Origin: Clostridiaceae bacterium UBA6085
GTDB lineage: Bacteria; Bacillota; Clostridia; Clostridiales; Clostridiaceae
DNA length: 64,000 nucleotides
Direction of reading: 5' to 3'
Assembly (NCBI GenBank): GCA_002428605.1
Contig: DIXH01000063.1
Coordinates: forward strand, 3,779-67,778
The translations under genes were made by a program, and so were the position numbers. Positions 44,233 to 57,643 of this stretch are shown here, one piece after another (position 1 is the first letter of the stretch; each line of letters starts with the position of its first letter). The notes under the pieces were generated by a model. It was given only the letters and a program-made list of their open reading frames with translations. It had not been told where the DNA came from and searched no databases.

Positions 44233-45816
44233 ATGAGAATAGAGTTTTCAGGCGCAGCAGGCTGCGTAACAGGATCAAGCCACCTGTTAAGGGTGAAGGA
44301 CAAGCGCATACTTCTCGATTGCGGCCTTTATCAGGGCAAGGATGACAAGGACAGGGGCAACGACGTGTTTTCATTCATTCCTTCGTCCATAGACTACCTT
44401 GTTCTTTCACATGCCCATATCGACCACAGCGGAAGGATCCCCCTTCTTTACAAGAGAGGCTTCAGGGGCAGGATCATAACTACACCACCAACCTTCGACC
44501 TTTGTTCCATAATGCTTCTCGATTCAGGATACATTCAGGAGCAGGAGGCAGAATGGGACAACAAGAAGAGGGAAAGGCAGGGGAAGGACAGGGTCGAGCC
44601 ACTGTACACTGCAGAGGATGCTGAGGATTCCCTTGCACTTTTCGAGGAGCTTGACTTCGACGAGGAACTTACACTCTTTGAAGGGTTCAGGATCAGGTTC
44701 AGGGAGGCCGGACACATACTGGGAGCTGCGATCGTGGAGATCTTCATGAAGGAAGAGGACAAGGAAGTAAAGCTGGTATTCTCAGGGGACCTTGGGAACA
44801 AGGGAATACCTCTCATGAAGGACCCGGCTTTAATAGACGGCTGCGATTACCTGATCCTCGAGTCGACCTACGGCAACAGGCTTCATGTTGAGTCAAGGTC
44901 CGAGTTCCGTCAGCTCATCGACATCATCAACAGCACCTACAAGAAGGGCGGGAATGTAATAATACCTTCCTTCGCAGTAGGAAGGACACAGGAGATAATA
45001 TACATACTGAACGAATTCATGGAGAAGGGCGAGCTCAACCGCGGTGTTTCAGTCTATGTTGATTCACCCCTTGCAACAAAATCCACTGAAATATTCAGGA
45101 AAAACAAAAAATACTTTGATGAGGACACTCAGGAAAGGTACAGGATGGGGGATGACGTCCTTGATTTCCCCAACCTTCATTTCACTGAATCGGTCGAGGA
45201 ATCGAGGATACTCAACAATACTCCCAAGGGCTGCGTCATAATCAGCGCATCCGGTATGGCAGAGGCAGGAAGGATAAAGCATCATCTCAAGCACAACCTG
45301 TGGAGGAGGGAGTGTTCTGTGGTCTTTGTCGGTTACCAGGCTGAGGGGACCCTGGGAAGGATGATCCAGGACGGCGAGAAGATGGTCAGGATATTCGGTG
45401 AGGATGTTGCTGTGAATGCAGGTATCTACTCGCTCTCAGGACTTTCAGGTCATGCTGACAGGAACGGTCTCCACGAATGGGTATCCGCATTCCGGAAGAG
45501 ACCATTGCAGACATTCCTGGTACATGGGGACGAAAAGGCGGCGAATGCCCTTAAGGACCTGCTGGTAAAGGACGATTACAACGTGAAGGTCGCGAAGAAC
45601 GGAGATATCGTTCCGCTGAAGCATTACGTAAAGCTTCCTGCATACACTGAAATCGAAGTCGAGAAGGTGGATGTGGAAAAGGGGATCGAATCTCTGAGGA
45701 AGAAGGAAGCCCTGATGAAGCTGATCAGTTCAATGGATTTTGAAAACGCTTCAGACCTGGACATAATCAGGGGAGTCGAGGAAGTGCTCGCCCGCAGACA
45801 GAAGACTGGAGGCTGA
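44233..45816 (+). CDS. MBL-fold/beta-CASP RNA-processing metallohydrolase
   Basis: A 527-residue beta-CASP metallo-beta-lactamase of the CPSF/YSH1-like bacterial group. The metal site begins with LSHAHIDHSGR, the AGHILGAA and FSGDLG stretches follow, ESTYGNRLH precedes the beta-CASP insertion (SFAVGRTQE), and SGHADRNGL with VHGDEKAA completes the ligand set. It probably acts as an RNA endo- or 5'-exonuclease, though some members are of unknown specificity. Start ATG follows TTGAGGTGA. It is monocistronic. Confidence 0.9.
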   Translation: MRIEFSGAAGCVTGSSHLLRVKDKRILLDCGLYQGKDDKDRGNDVFSFIPSSIDYLVLSHAHIDHSGRIPLLYKRGFRGRIITTPPTFDLCSIMLLDSGYIQEQEAEWDNKKRERQGKDRVEPLYTAEDAEDSLALFEELDFDEELTLFEGFRIRFREAGHILGAAIVEIFMKEEDKEVKLVFSGDLGNKGIPLMKDPALIDGCDYLILESTYGNRLHVESRSEFRQLIDIINSTYKKGGNVIIPSFAVGRTQEIIYILNEFMEKGELNRGVSVYVDSPLATKSTEIFRKNKKYFDEDTQERYRMGDDVLDFPNLHFTESVEESRILNNTPKGCVIISASGMAEAGRIKHHLKHNLWRRECSVVFVGYQAEGTLGRMIQDGEKMVRIFGEDVAVNAGIYSLSGLSGHADRNGLHEWVSAFRKRPLQTFLVHGDEKAANALKDLLVKDDYNVKVAKNGDIVPLKHYVKLPAYTEIEVEKVDVEKGIESLRKKEALMKLISSMDFENASDLDIIRGVEEVLARRQKTGG

Positions 45817-45855
45817 TAAGAAGGCATGAAAAGACAGTAAAAATAACCATTTAGC

Positions 45856-45884
45856 TTGTTTATGGGTGGATTAAGGTTTATAAT
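45856..45884 (+). promoter_or_regulatory. Promoter of the PFOR gene
   Basis: TTGTTT-N17-TATAAT ending about 188 bases before the translation start, so the structured sequences at 45898-46040 are in the 5' leader of the transcript. A partial Rex-like half site TTGTTAA overlaps at 45884-45890. Confidence 0.7.
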
Positions 45885-45897
45885 TGTTAACGTAGTC

Positions 45898-45937
45898 ATT
45901 ATGCACCGGCATCATAAAATTAATGTCAGTGCATAAT
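45898..45937 (+). promoter_or_regulatory. Long inverted repeat in PFOR leader
   Basis: Perfect 9-bp arms ATTATGCAC and GTGCATAAT enclose a second stem GGCAT/ATGTC (one G-U in RNA) around a 10-nt AT-rich loop. As RNA it is a 14-pair hairpin with one mismatch; as DNA it could be an operator. It lies about 14 bases after the inferred transcription start. Confidence 0.7.
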
Positions 45938-45961
45938 CGCACGCACATTTTTATCCAACCT

Positions 45962-49593
<3,632 letters not shown>

Positions 49594-49600
49594 AAAATTT

Positions 49601-49629
49601 AAAGGGATCGCCAATCTGGCGATCCCTTT
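49601..49629 (+). terminator. Terminator of PFOR gene
   Basis: Perfect 12-bp stem AAAGGGATCGCC/GGCGATCCCTTT with a 5-nt loop and a short T run. Confidence 0.88.
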
Positions 49630-49691
49630 TCCATTTAAAATATCCATTATTACATTTGCTCCATTAGTTGGACTGGACCAGTTTATTTCGG

Positions 49692-50471
49692 CTAACTGTA
49701 TTCACTGACCTTGTCAAAGTGCCTTCCAACCTCTTTTGCGCTATGGGCATCAGACCCTGTGACAGCCGGTATCCCCAAATTCACAGCCTTCCTGATGATT
49801 TCAAGGGAAGGATAGGGTTCACCGCAATACTCCTTGTCATATCCGGATGTGTTGATGTCAAGGGCATATCCGTTTTCTTTTATAGCTGACAGTATCCTGT
49901 CCAGGTCAAGGTCAAGGCTCCTGCCATGGAACCCCCTGAACTTCTTTATGAGGTCAAGGTGTCCGATCCTTTTTGGTGTAAGGCTTCCATAGGGGTTAGA
50001 AAGAGCCTTCATCAGGGCATCCTCATACGCCTTCACAAGCACCTCATATCCAACCTCCTCAGCCTTTTCAACAAAGGATTCGGAAGAATAATCGATGCAG
50101 AAATACTTGCCGCCAATCAGAACGAAGTGTACGCTTAGAATGGAGTAGGGAACAGTATCCGGATGCTGCTTCAGGAAATCCAGGGTCTCACTTTCTTTTC
50201 CTTCTATGTAGTCTATCTCGAAGCCTGCGTTTATGGTGATCGTGTTACTGTACCTGTCCTTGAGCAGCGCTATCTCCTGAAGGTATTTGCCTACATCCTC
50301 AATTGACATGGCACTGTCCTGTGCCGGAACGGTGTCGTCTATTGGAAGCGGGGCATGCTCTGTGAAGGCTATCTCGACAAGATTTTTGGAGATGGCCTCC
50401 AGTATGTATTCCTCTGCCTTGTCACGCGAGGCATGAGGGCAGTAATCAGTGTGCATATGCATATCTCGCAC
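49692..50471 (-). CDS. hisJ: PHP-family histidinol-phosphatase
   Basis: A 259-residue PHP phosphatase beginning with the metal-binding DMHMHTDYCPHA and continuing with AFTEHAPLP, GFEIDYI, SVHFV and GSDAHSAKEV. This is the HisJ/HisK class that removes phosphate from L-histidinol phosphate. GTG 50471 is chosen because AAAGGAGG ends eight bases upstream; an earlier in-frame ATG at 50495 lies before that site. It is divergent from the his operon and supplies the one activity that HisB (dehydratase only) lacks. Confidence 0.9.
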   Translation of the reverse strand: MRDMHMHTDYCPHASRDKAEEYILEAISKNLVEIAFTEHAPLPIDDTVPAQDSAMSIEDVGKYLQEIALLKDRYSNTITINAGFEIDYIEGKESETLDFLKQHPDTVPYSILSVHFVLIGGKYFCIDYSSESFVEKAEEVGYEVLVKAYEDALMKALSNPYGSLTPKRIGHLDLIKKFRGFHGRSLDLDLDRILSAIKENGYALDINTSGYDKEYCGEPYPSLEIIRKAVNLGIPAVTGSDAHSAKEVGRHFDKVSEYS

Positions 50472-50500
50472 GAATAAAGCCTCCTTTGTTTGCATTAATA

Positions 50501-50529
50501 TTCACATCTATGTTACTATATATTATCAT
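50501..50529 (+). promoter_or_regulatory. Promoter of the his operon
   Basis: TTCACA-N17-TATCAT, about 70 bases before the hisZ start, in the hisJ-hisZ intergenic region. No T-box, His-rich leader peptide or terminator is visible, so the control mechanism is unknown. Confidence 0.55.
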
Positions 50530-50598
50530 ACAGAGGAAGGACAATTACAGGCTGACGGTACATCCGGCCTTATCCTCAGATTGGATGGGAGTGATTTC

Positions 50599-51429
50599 TT
50601 GAACAGGATAACTATGAATGACACAATTATCAAGACAAAGAAGCAGGAAATGGATTTTCTAAGGTTCATGGCAAAGCTCGGCTATGACCTTGTGGACCTC
50701 AATGTGGTGGAGACCTTCAATTGGGGAAGCATAACCCTTGATGACCAGAAGATGATGGACAAGAGGCATTCCTGGACGGACGGCGGCGTGCTTCATGCGC
50801 TTCGGAGCGACTGGACGAACTCGATCGTCAGGTACAGGAAGCAGTACGAGCTTGAGGCGGAGAAGATAGCCTATGCCGGGATGGTATACAAGAAATCCGG
50901 TACGATCCACCAGATGGGAGTCGAGACCTTCACCTCAGACATAGCCGCGCAGCAGGAGGTCCTTTCAGATGTCCTGACTTTCATGACAGAGCATCTGAAG
51001 AAGAACATATCCATTGCTGTGATCTCACACAACAAGCTCCTGAAGAAGCTTCTCACTAAGGACCAGATGGAGGATCCGATGATCCACAGGCTTGTTTCGG
51101 AGAGGAATAAAGATGCTCTCTCACATGCCCTGTCAAAGGACCATCCTGTCATCGGATTGATGCAGGTAAGGCCCGAGGACCAGCTTGAGTACATTGCGGG
51201 AAGGTTTCCTGAGCTTGCCCAGGAGATCGAAGACCTCAAGGTATGGGAGGATAAGCTAAGGAAGCTTTCAATCGAGAACGTATATATCGATACCCTTGTA
51301 ATGCCGAGGCAATCGTATTACAGGGGAATATTCATACAGCTCTATCAAAAGAACGAGACTGAACCCCAGGCTTCAGGAGGGCAGTACACAAGCTCTTCAA
51401 AGGCATTTGGAATGGGGATCAACGGATAG
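50599..51429 (+). CDS. hisZ: ATP phosphoribosyltransferase regulatory subunit
   Basis: A 276-residue class II aminoacyl-tRNA-synthetase-like protein, shorter than the usual HisZ (about 320-420). It lacks aaRS catalytic residues and pairs with the short HisG to give feedback-sensitive ATP phosphoribosyltransferase. TTG 50599 follows GGGAGTGA by about seven bases; the ATG at 50611 has no site at a proper distance. It lies 9 bases before hisG. Identification rests on position plus the HisZ-like regions IRYRKQYE-type and RGIFIQLY. Confidence 0.82.
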   Translation: MNRITMNDTIIKTKKQEMDFLRFMAKLGYDLVDLNVVETFNWGSITLDDQKMMDKRHSWTDGGVLHALRSDWTNSIVRYRKQYELEAEKIAYAGMVYKKSGTIHQMGVETFTSDIAAQQEVLSDVLTFMTEHLKKNISIAVISHNKLLKKLLTKDQMEDPMIHRLVSERNKDALSHALSKDHPVIGLMQVRPEDQLEYIAGRFPELAQEIEDLKVWEDKLRKLSIENVYIDTLVMPRQSYYRGIFIQLYQKNETEPQASGGQYTSSSKAFGMGING

Positions 51430-51438
51430 GAGGAACAA

Positions 51439-52041
51439 ATGATAACAATAGCGCTGTCAAAGGGAAGACAGTACACTGATTTCATAAGTTACATCAAGGA
51501 GAGAGGGATAACCGAATGGGTAGACGCCCTCTCCAAGGTCACCAGGGAGCTGGTAGTGGAAGCAGGGGATGTGCGTTTCCTTCTCGTAAAGGGGGACGAT
51601 GTCCCTACTTATGTTGCGGAAGGAATAGCTGAGCTTGGCATAACCGGAAGCGACATACTGATGGAGAGCGAGACAGGGGTCAACAGCCTGATGGACCTTC
51701 CGTTCGGATTCTGCCATTTCACCATTGCAAGTACCGAAGCGAAGAAGAAGTATGATGTCATAGCCACCAAGTATGTCAACTATACCAGAAGGTACTTCGA
51801 CTCGATAATGCAGCCTGTCAAGATCATACCCCTTAAGGGTTCTGTTGAGCTTGCTGCAGTGATCGGAATGGCCGATGCCATTGTAGATATCGTACAGTCG
51901 GGGGATACCCTCAAAAAGAACGGGCTCAAGGAAAGGGTGACCCTGGACAAGATAAACGCGAGGCTTATATCCAACAAGCACGCGTATTTCATCAAATACG
52001 ATGAGATCCAGGGAATCATAGAACGGTTGAAGGTGAAATGA
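51439..52041 (+). CDS. hisG: ATP phosphoribosyltransferase, short form
   Basis: A 200-residue short HisG, which catalyses the first committed step (ATP plus PRPP to PR-ATP) and needs HisZ for activity and feedback. Landmarks are MITIALSKGRQ, ELGITGSDIL and the PRPP loop DAIVDIVQSGDTLKKNGL. Short length and hisZ immediately upstream fit the two-subunit type. Its stop overlaps the hisD start (ATGATGA). Confidence 0.94.
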   Translation: MITIALSKGRQYTDFISYIKERGITEWVDALSKVTRELVVEAGDVRFLLVKGDDVPTYVAEGIAELGITGSDILMESETGVNSLMDLPFGFCHFTIASTEAKKKYDVIATKYVNYTRRYFDSIMQPVKIIPLKGSVELAAVIGMADAIVDIVQSGDTLKKNGLKERVTLDKINARLISNKHAYFIKYDEIQGIIERLKVK

Positions 52042-53291
52042 TGATCAGTGCAGATGAATTCAGGAAGGCATATAAGGAAATGGATACCCTTGACTTCAGC
52101 AAGGCTGCCTCTGTGATGGACATCATCAGGGAGGTAAGGGAAAAGGGTGATGAGGCCCTTAAGGCATTCTCCCTTAAGTTCGACGGAGTCGCAATTAACG
52201 AGCTTGAGGTGCCTGCGTCTGAAATGGAGAAAGCCTGGAACGGACTTGATGAGGAGCTGAAGGCTGCTCTTCTTCTTTCAAAGGGAAACATCGAGAAATA
52301 CCAGAAGACCATAATGTGGAAGCAGATGGAAAAGAGTGAGCTTTACCAGAAGGTACATGCCTTAAGTAGAGTCGGCATATACGTTCCCGGCGGAAAGGCA
52401 AGCTATCCTTCTACTGTTCTCATGACTGCTGTCCTTGCAAGGGTAGCAGGGGTAGAGGAGATCATCGTTGTGACTCCGCCTCAGAAGGATGGCATCAACA
52501 GGGCCACGCTTGCAGCATGCTTCATCTCTGGTGTCGACAGGGTCTACCAGACCGGCGGAGCCCAGGCTGTAGCTGCTCTGGCATATGGAACTGAAACCAT
52601 TCCAAGGGTCGACAAGATAGTAGGGCCCGGCAACCAGTATGTGGCCCTTGCCAAGAAGCTTGTATATGGGGATGTTGGAATAGACTCCATCGCCGGCCCG
52701 TCTGAGATAGTTATCGTAGCTGACCATACGGCGAACAAAGAATGGGTGGCCCTTGACATACTTGCTCAGGCCGAGCACGACGAGATGGCAAGGACGTTCC
52801 TCATAAGCTCAGATGAGAAGGTGCTGTCTGATATTGAAGAGGAGCTTATGAAGCAGAAGCTGCTTCAGCCCAGGATCAAGGTAATTGAAGAAAGCCTTGC
52901 AAAAAACCACTATGCCATCCTCACTTCAGACAGGGAGGAAAGCATCGGGATCGTTAACCTCATAGCCGGAGAGCATGTGTCCATTCAGACAGCTGATGCC
53001 GAAGATTATGTTGAGAAGGTCAGGACTGCCGGAGCGATCTTCATAGGAGAGTACTCGCCTGAGGCTATCGGGGACTACTCCGCAGGTCCGAGCCATGTGC
53101 TCCCGACCTCGGGCAACGCAAGGTTTGCAAGCGGACTCTCTGTGAATGACTTCCAGAGGACAAACTCGGTGATAGCATTGAGCAGGGAAACATTCATGGA
53201 ATGCGCATCCGCAGCGGTTGCCATAGCCAATGAGGAGTCGCTTTCAGCGCACAGGGATTCAGTATCGACAAGGATGGGGGGAAGAGCATGA
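52038..53291 (+). CDS. hisD: Histidinol dehydrogenase
   Basis: A 417-residue zinc enzyme catalysing the last two oxidations to L-histidine. Signatures are [38 protein letters not shown] and the zinc-site HDEMA, with [11 protein letters not shown] near the C-terminus. Start ATG overlaps the hisG stop (ATGA-type) and there is a second ATG three bases later. It ends overlapping hisC by ATGA. Confidence 0.95.
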   Translation: MMISADEFRKAYKEMDTLDFSKAASVMDIIREVREKGDEALKAFSLKFDGVAINELEVPASEMEKAWNGLDEELKAALLLSKGNIEKYQKTIMWKQMEKSELYQKVHALSRVGIYVPGGKASYPSTVLMTAVLARVAGVEEIIVVTPPQKDGINRATLAACFISGVDRVYQTGGAQAVAALAYGTETIPRVDKIVGPGNQYVALAKKLVYGDVGIDSIAGPSEIVIVADHTANKEWVALDILAQAEHDEMARTFLISSDEKVLSDIEEELMKQKLLQPRIKVIEESLAKNHYAILTSDREESIGIVNLIAGEHVSIQTADAEDYVEKVRTAGAIFIGEYSPEAIGDYSAGPSHVLPTSGNARFASGLSVNDFQRTNSVIALSRETFMECASAAVAIANEESLSAHRDSVSTRMGGRA

Positions 53292-54277
53292 TAAGGATAA
53301 ACAAGAATGAGAGCCCCGTTCCTTCGCTTTCAGAGGAGAAGATAAGGGAGATCATACAGGATACGCCGTTCTTCAGGTATCCTGCTGAGGAGCATGACAG
53401 GTTCGTTGAGGCATACGCAAAGTTCCATCATCTGGATCCGCAGTGCATTGCAATAGCCAACGGATCTGACGAATGGATACAGAAGTTCATGATACTTCTG
53501 GGAGACGGTCCGATGATGACACTGGACCCGGATTTCTCAATGTACGAGGGCTACGCGAGGCAGCTGAAGAGACCTGTGGTCAAGGTCCCATGCAACGACG
53601 ACTTCACATTCGACGAAGAGAGGACAGTTCAGGCCATCAGGGAGCACAAGCCTTCCTTCTTCATCTTTTCACAGCCCAACAACCCTACAGGGGCAATGCA
53701 CAGCGATTCCTTCGTAGCGGCGATTGCAGGTGCCGTCACTGAATCAGGCGGATACCTGGTTGTAGATGAGGCATACCTGGAGTTTTCAAGCAAGAGCTAC
53801 GAAAAGCCAACTGGCGACAATGTCATAACCATAAGGACCCTGTCGAAGATATACGGGCTGGCAGGCCTGAGGATAGGGGTAGCGGTATCGACGAGGAACA
53901 CCATCGAGATGCTCAATTCGATAGCTCATCCGTATCCTGTAAATTCACTTTCACTCAATATCGGAACCTACCTCCTTACCCACGAGGAGGACCTGAGGGC
54001 ATTCTTCAGCAGGCAGAGAGCCCTTTCGGACAGGCTGAAGGATATCTTCAGTGAAACAGTGTCTGATGTCATTGAAGTGCTTCCGAGCGAGACAAACTTC
54101 GTGTTTACCTATGGCAAGAACGCTCCCTCACTTGGTGAATACATCATGGAGAAGGGATTCCTGCCGAGGCTATATAAAGATGAACGTCTTAAGGACGTCG
54201 TAAGATATTCCATAGCAGAAGAAAAGGATCTTGAAAGGCTTCATGAGGTCCTTAAGGAATGGAGGGCAAAGCTTTGA
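53288..54277 (+). CDS. hisC: Histidinol-phosphate aminotransferase
   Basis: A 329-residue class I/II PLP aminotransferase, shorter than the roughly 350-residue average but with NESPVPSLS at the N-terminus, QPNNPTGAM, VDEAYLEF and the Schiff-base Lys in TLSKIYGLAGLRIG. It converts imidazole acetol phosphate to L-histidinol phosphate. Start overlaps hisD (ATGA) and the end overlaps hisB. Confidence 0.93.
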   Translation: MIRINKNESPVPSLSEEKIREIIQDTPFFRYPAEEHDRFVEAYAKFHHLDPQCIAIANGSDEWIQKFMILLGDGPMMTLDPDFSMYEGYARQLKRPVVKVPCNDDFTFDEERTVQAIREHKPSFFIFSQPNNPTGAMHSDSFVAAIAGAVTESGGYLVVDEAYLEFSSKSYEKPTGDNVITIRTLSKIYGLAGLRIGVAVSTRNTIEMLNSIAHPYPVNSLSLNIGTYLLTHEEDLRAFFSRQRALSDRLKDIFSETVSDVIEVLPSETNFVFTYGKNAPSLGEYIMEKGFLPRLYKDERLKDVVRYSIAEEKDLERLHEVLKEWRAKL

Positions 54278-54849
54278 TTTACAAGAAGACCAGGGAGACC
54301 AGCGAAACAAAGATAAGCATATCTATCGAGAAGGGTACAGGACCGTCCAGCATAGACACCGGTGTCGGGTTCCTTGACCACATGCTCGACCTTTTCGCTT
54401 TCCACGGCCATTTTATCCTGAGCTGTGTCGTTGACGGTGATGTGACCGTGGATGACCACCATACTGTCGAGGATGTAGGAATTGTCCTTGGACAGCTGCT
54501 TTCAGAGATGTCAGCGGACAAGGCAGGCATCAACAGATACGGACATGCATACGTGCCAATGGACGAGACACTCTCAAGGACCGTCACAGATGTCAGCGGA
54601 AGGCCGTATCTGTCATTTGGCGCCAGATTCTCAACAGAGAAGGTAGGCACCTTCGACACTGAGCTTGTGGAGGAATTCTTCAGGGCCCTTGTGATAAACG
54701 CGAGATACACCGTGCACATCGACCTCATCAGGGGAGGAAACTCCCACCATGAGATCGAGTCCATATTCAAATCCTTCGCACAGAGCGTAAGGATCGCACT
54801 ATCGCCATCCCAGTCGGGCAGGGTGCCCTCATCAAAGGGCGTGCTGTAG
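54274..54849 (+). CDS. hisB: Imidazoleglycerol-phosphate dehydratase
   Basis: A 191-residue mono-functional HisB with the two metal-binding repeats GFLDHMLDLFAFHG and DDHHTVEDVG, and the C-terminal HHEIESIFK. It lacks a phosphatase domain, consistent with a separate hisJ. TTG 54274 overlaps the hisC stop (TTGA) seven bases after GGAGGG, which I prefer over the in-frame ATG at 54259 that sits on the same site. Confidence 0.93.
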   Translation: MIYKKTRETSETKISISIEKGTGPSSIDTGVGFLDHMLDLFAFHGHFILSCVVDGDVTVDDHHTVEDVGIVLGQLLSEMSADKAGINRYGHAYVPMDETLSRTVTDVSGRPYLSFGARFSTEKVGTFDTELVEEFFRALVINARYTVHIDLIRGGNSHHEIESIFKSFAQSVRIALSPSQSGRVPSSKGVL

Positions 54850-55425
54850 ATGGTCGCCTTAGTGGACTACGGACTTGGTAACATACAGAACCTGAAGAAT
54901 GCCCTGAAATACCTTGGCTATGATGTCGTGCTCACAAAGGACCCCGAGGTACTCAGCGAGGCAACGCACGTCATACTTCCTGGAGTCGGACATTTCAAGG
55001 CTGCCATGGACAGGCTCAGGGAGGAAGGCCTCATACCCGTGCTTGATGAGCTCAGAAGATCAAAGCCCTTCATAGGGATCTGCCTTGGCATGCAGCTTCT
55101 CTTTTCTCACAGCGAGGAGGGTGATGTTGACGGCCTCAGCTACCTTCCGGGAAAAGTAGAGCTTATCAGAAGCGACCTTCCCGTACCTCATCTTGGATGG
55201 AATACTCTGATCACTAAGGACGGAAGCCTTGAGGAGGATGTCTACTTCATTCACTCCTTCAAGGTATCAACAGATGAGAACGTGGTGGCTTGGGCAGACT
55301 ATGGCCAGAAAATAACCGCAATAGTCCAGAAGGGATCCCTCATAGGGATACAGTTCCATCCGGAAAAGAGCGGCTATGCAGGACTTGCCATACTCGACAG
55401 GGCTTTGAAAGGGGGATTCCTATGA
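54850..55425 (+). CDS. hisH: Imidazole glycerol phosphate synthase glutaminase subunit
   Basis: A 191-residue class I glutamine amidotransferase. The nucleophile Cys is in GICLGMQLLF and the catalytic His and Glu in IQFHPEKSG; ILPGVGHFKAAM precedes them. It feeds ammonia to HisF. The ATG follows the hisB stop directly and the stop overlaps hisA (ATGA). Confidence 0.94.
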   Translation: MVALVDYGLGNIQNLKNALKYLGYDVVLTKDPEVLSEATHVILPGVGHFKAAMDRLREEGLIPVLDELRRSKPFIGICLGMQLLFSHSEEGDVDGLSYLPGKVELIRSDLPVPHLGWNTLITKDGSLEEDVYFIHSFKVSTDENVVAWADYGQKITAIVQKGSLIGIQFHPEKSGYAGLAILDRALKGGFL

Positions 55426-56126
55426 TTGAGATCTGGCCAGCTATTGACCTTATTGAAAGTAAAAGCGTAAGGCTGACTGAAGGCGACTACGGAACAAGCA
55501 CTGAAATGGAAAGGACGCCTGAAGAGGCCATAGCCTTCTACTCAGGCTTCAGCATGGTAAAGAGGATACACATCGTTGACCTTATGGGGGCACTTAAGAA
55601 GGGTCCTCTGGAATCCGAATTCATAAGGGGCCTCATAAGGAACTGCCCGCTGCCTGTTGAAATAGGCGGAGGCATACGCTCCAGGGAGATCATAGAGTCA
55701 TATCTTGCAGCCGGGGCTTCCTACCTCATAGTGGGGACCAGGGGGCTGAAGGATCCGGAGTGGCTCGCCGAGATGGCCAATGCCTTTCCGGGGAAGATAT
55801 ACCTTGGCCTTGATGCCAGGGAAGAGATGGTCTCAGTTAACGGGTGGACCGAAGAGACCGGTGAAACAATATATGAGGTCGTGGAGCGTTCGAACAGGAT
55901 ACCCCTCGGAGGGATAATATTCACCGACATCTCAAAGGATGGCAGGATGGCAGGACCTAACTTCGAGCTTACCGCAAAGCTTTCAAAGCTCTCCGTTCAT
56001 CCGGTCACCGCTTCAGGCGGTGTCAGGAGCATGGAGGATATAATGCGTCTCGATGCGCTCGGAGTGCATGCTGCGATCGTAGGTAAGGCGGCAAACACCC
56101 CTGAGTTCTGGAGGGATGTAAAGTGA
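55422..56126 (+). CDS. hisA: ProFAR isomerase
   Basis: A 234-residue TIM-barrel phosphoribosylformimino-AICAR-phosphate isomerase; the catalytic Asp is in [13 protein letters not shown], and GGGIRS and [12 protein letters not shown] give the phosphate sites. ATG 55422 overlaps the hisH stop, so an upstream frame extension inside hisH is not used. It ends in a GTGA overlap with hisF. Confidence 0.94.
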   Translation: MIEIWPAIDLIESKSVRLTEGDYGTSTEMERTPEEAIAFYSGFSMVKRIHIVDLMGALKKGPLESEFIRGLIRNCPLPVEIGGGIRSREIIESYLAAGASYLIVGTRGLKDPEWLAEMANAFPGKIYLGLDAREEMVSVNGWTEETGETIYEVVERSNRIPLGGIIFTDISKDGRMAGPNFELTAKLSKLSVHPVTASGGVRSMEDIMRLDALGVHAAIVGKAANTPEFWRDVK

Positions 56127-56887
56127 TCAAGAAAAGGATAATACCCTGCCTCGACGTCAAGGACGGCGTAGTGGTGAAGGGGATACAGTTCAAGGGGCTG
56201 AGGGAGGTAGGCGACCCTGTGGCCATGGCCAAAAGGTACAATGACCTTGGCGCAGACGAGCTGGTGTTCCTTGACATATCTGCAACTGAGACCGGTCATG
56301 CTCTCATGGTAGACGTCATAAGGAGGACGGCAGAGCAGCTGTTCATTCCCATGACAGTGGGCGGCGGGCTGAAGTCCGTTGAAGACATATCAAGGATGCT
56401 AAACGCCGGAGCTGACAAGGTGAGCCTCAATTCAGCGGCGCTCAGGGACCCTGACCTTGTAAGGCGGTCATCGGAGATGTTCGGTGCGCAGTGCACCTGC
56501 GTAGCGATCGACGCCAAGTGGGATGAGGAGAAGGGTGACTGGTTCTGCTATACCCATGGCGGGAAACGCCCTACCGAAATAAGGACCCTTGAATGGGCAA
56601 AACGTGTCGAGGAGCTTGGAGCCGGTGAGCTCCTTGTGACGAGCATGGACTACGACGGCATGAAGCAGGGCTTCGACCACAGGCTTCTTAAGAAGCTCAT
56701 GTCGATCGTGAACATACCGATAATAGCCTCCGGAGGAGGAGGGAATGCCAGGCACTTCGTTGACCTGTTCAAGGAGACCGATGTTTCTGCTGGACTTGCA
56801 GCATCAATATTCCACGACGAACAGGTGAGCATAGCCGAGGTCAAGGAAGCCTGCGCTAAGGAAGGGGTTGCAATAAGGAATGTCTGA
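56123..56887 (+). CDS. hisF: Imidazole glycerol phosphate synthase cyclase subunit
   Basis: A 254-residue TIM barrel with CLDVKDG (catalytic Asp), [22 protein letters not shown] and [14 protein letters not shown] (second catalytic Asp). It forms the HisHF complex. Start GTG overlaps the hisA stop (GTGA) and the 3' end overlaps hisI(E) by eight bases. Confidence 0.95.
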   Translation: MIKKRIIPCLDVKDGVVVKGIQFKGLREVGDPVAMAKRYNDLGADELVFLDISATETGHALMVDVIRRTAEQLFIPMTVGGGLKSVEDISRMLNAGADKVSLNSAALRDPDLVRRSSEMFGAQCTCVAIDAKWDEEKGDWFCYTHGGKRPTEIRTLEWAKRVEELGAGELLVTSMDYDGMKQGFDHRLLKKLMSIVNIPIIASGGGGNARHFVDLFKETDVSAGLAASIFHDEQVSIAEVKEACAKEGVAIRNV

Positions 56888-57521
56888 TTACAGCGAACTG
56901 AAGCCTGATTTCAATAAAGGGCTTCTTACAGCGGTGCTGCAGCACCATACCAACAAGAACGTGCTTATGGTAGGCTACATGGACGAGGAAGCATTCAGGC
57001 GCACATGCGCCGAGGGTGTCGTATGGTTCTTCTCAAGGAGCAAGGGAAGGCTCTGGATGAAGGGAGAATCAAGCGGACATGTGCAGATAGTCAAGGACAT
57101 GAGACTGGACTGCGACAGCGATGCACTGCTTGTCCAGGTCGATCCTCAGGGACCCACCTGCCACAGGAACACTGAAAGCTGCTTCGACCTTGATGTCTCA
57201 TTCACACTTAAGGACCTTGAGGATACAGTAAGGGAAAGGGCCGAAAATCCGGAAGAGGGCTCCTACACCAACTACCTTCTTACCAGCGGAACTGACAAGA
57301 TAGCAAAGAAGTTCGGCGAAGAAAGCTTCGAGGCTGTGATCGCTGCAAAGAACGAAGACCGCGAAGAACTGGCAAACGAAGCCGCAGACGTACTTTACCA
57401 CCTGTCGGTGCTTCTTTTCGAGAGAGGAGTCAGCATCAGCGACGTGGAAAAAGTGCTCCATGCAAGGCATATGAAAAAAAAGAACTTCAAGGGAACACGC
57501 CGCGAGGTTGAAGAATACTAG
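56880..57521 (+). CDS. hisIE: Bifunctional phosphoribosyl-AMP cyclohydrolase/ATP pyrophosphatase
   Basis: A 213-residue HisI-HisE fusion. The HisI half (1 to about 115) has WFFSRSKGRLWMKGESSGH (WFFSRSKGRLW), LDCDSDALLVQVD and TCHRNTESCF with the metal cysteines. The HisE half (about 120-213) has GSYTNYLL, KKFGEESFEAV and EAADVLYHL. Together they perform steps 2 and 3. It ends the operon at a terminator. Confidence 0.94.
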   Translation: MSDYSELKPDFNKGLLTAVLQHHTNKNVLMVGYMDEEAFRRTCAEGVVWFFSRSKGRLWMKGESSGHVQIVKDMRLDCDSDALLVQVDPQGPTCHRNTESCFDLDVSFTLKDLEDTVRERAENPEEGSYTNYLLTSGTDKIAKKFGEESFEAVIAAKNEDREELANEAADVLYHLSVLLFERGVSISDVEKVLHARHMKKKNFKGTRREVEEY

Positions 57522-57525
57522 AACT

Positions 57526-57549
57526 AAGGCATCCATTCGGGTGCCTTTT
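57526..57549 (+). terminator. Terminator of the his operon
   Basis: AAGGCATCC/GGGTGCCTT stem (one T-G) with ATTC loop and a short T run. Confidence 0.82.
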
Positions 57550-57643
57550 GTTGCGTTTATGTTAATTCTTTGGATAATGCTTCCCTAACCAAAGTCATAT
57601 CGATATAATTAGATATGTGAAATCGGAGGATGGAGGCAAATAA

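Noticed and set aside
45884..45901. Rex operator before PFOR (TTGTTAA...)
   Set aside because: Only one half-site matches the consensus TTGTTAA-N4-TTAACAA; the second half is degenerate, so it is not called.
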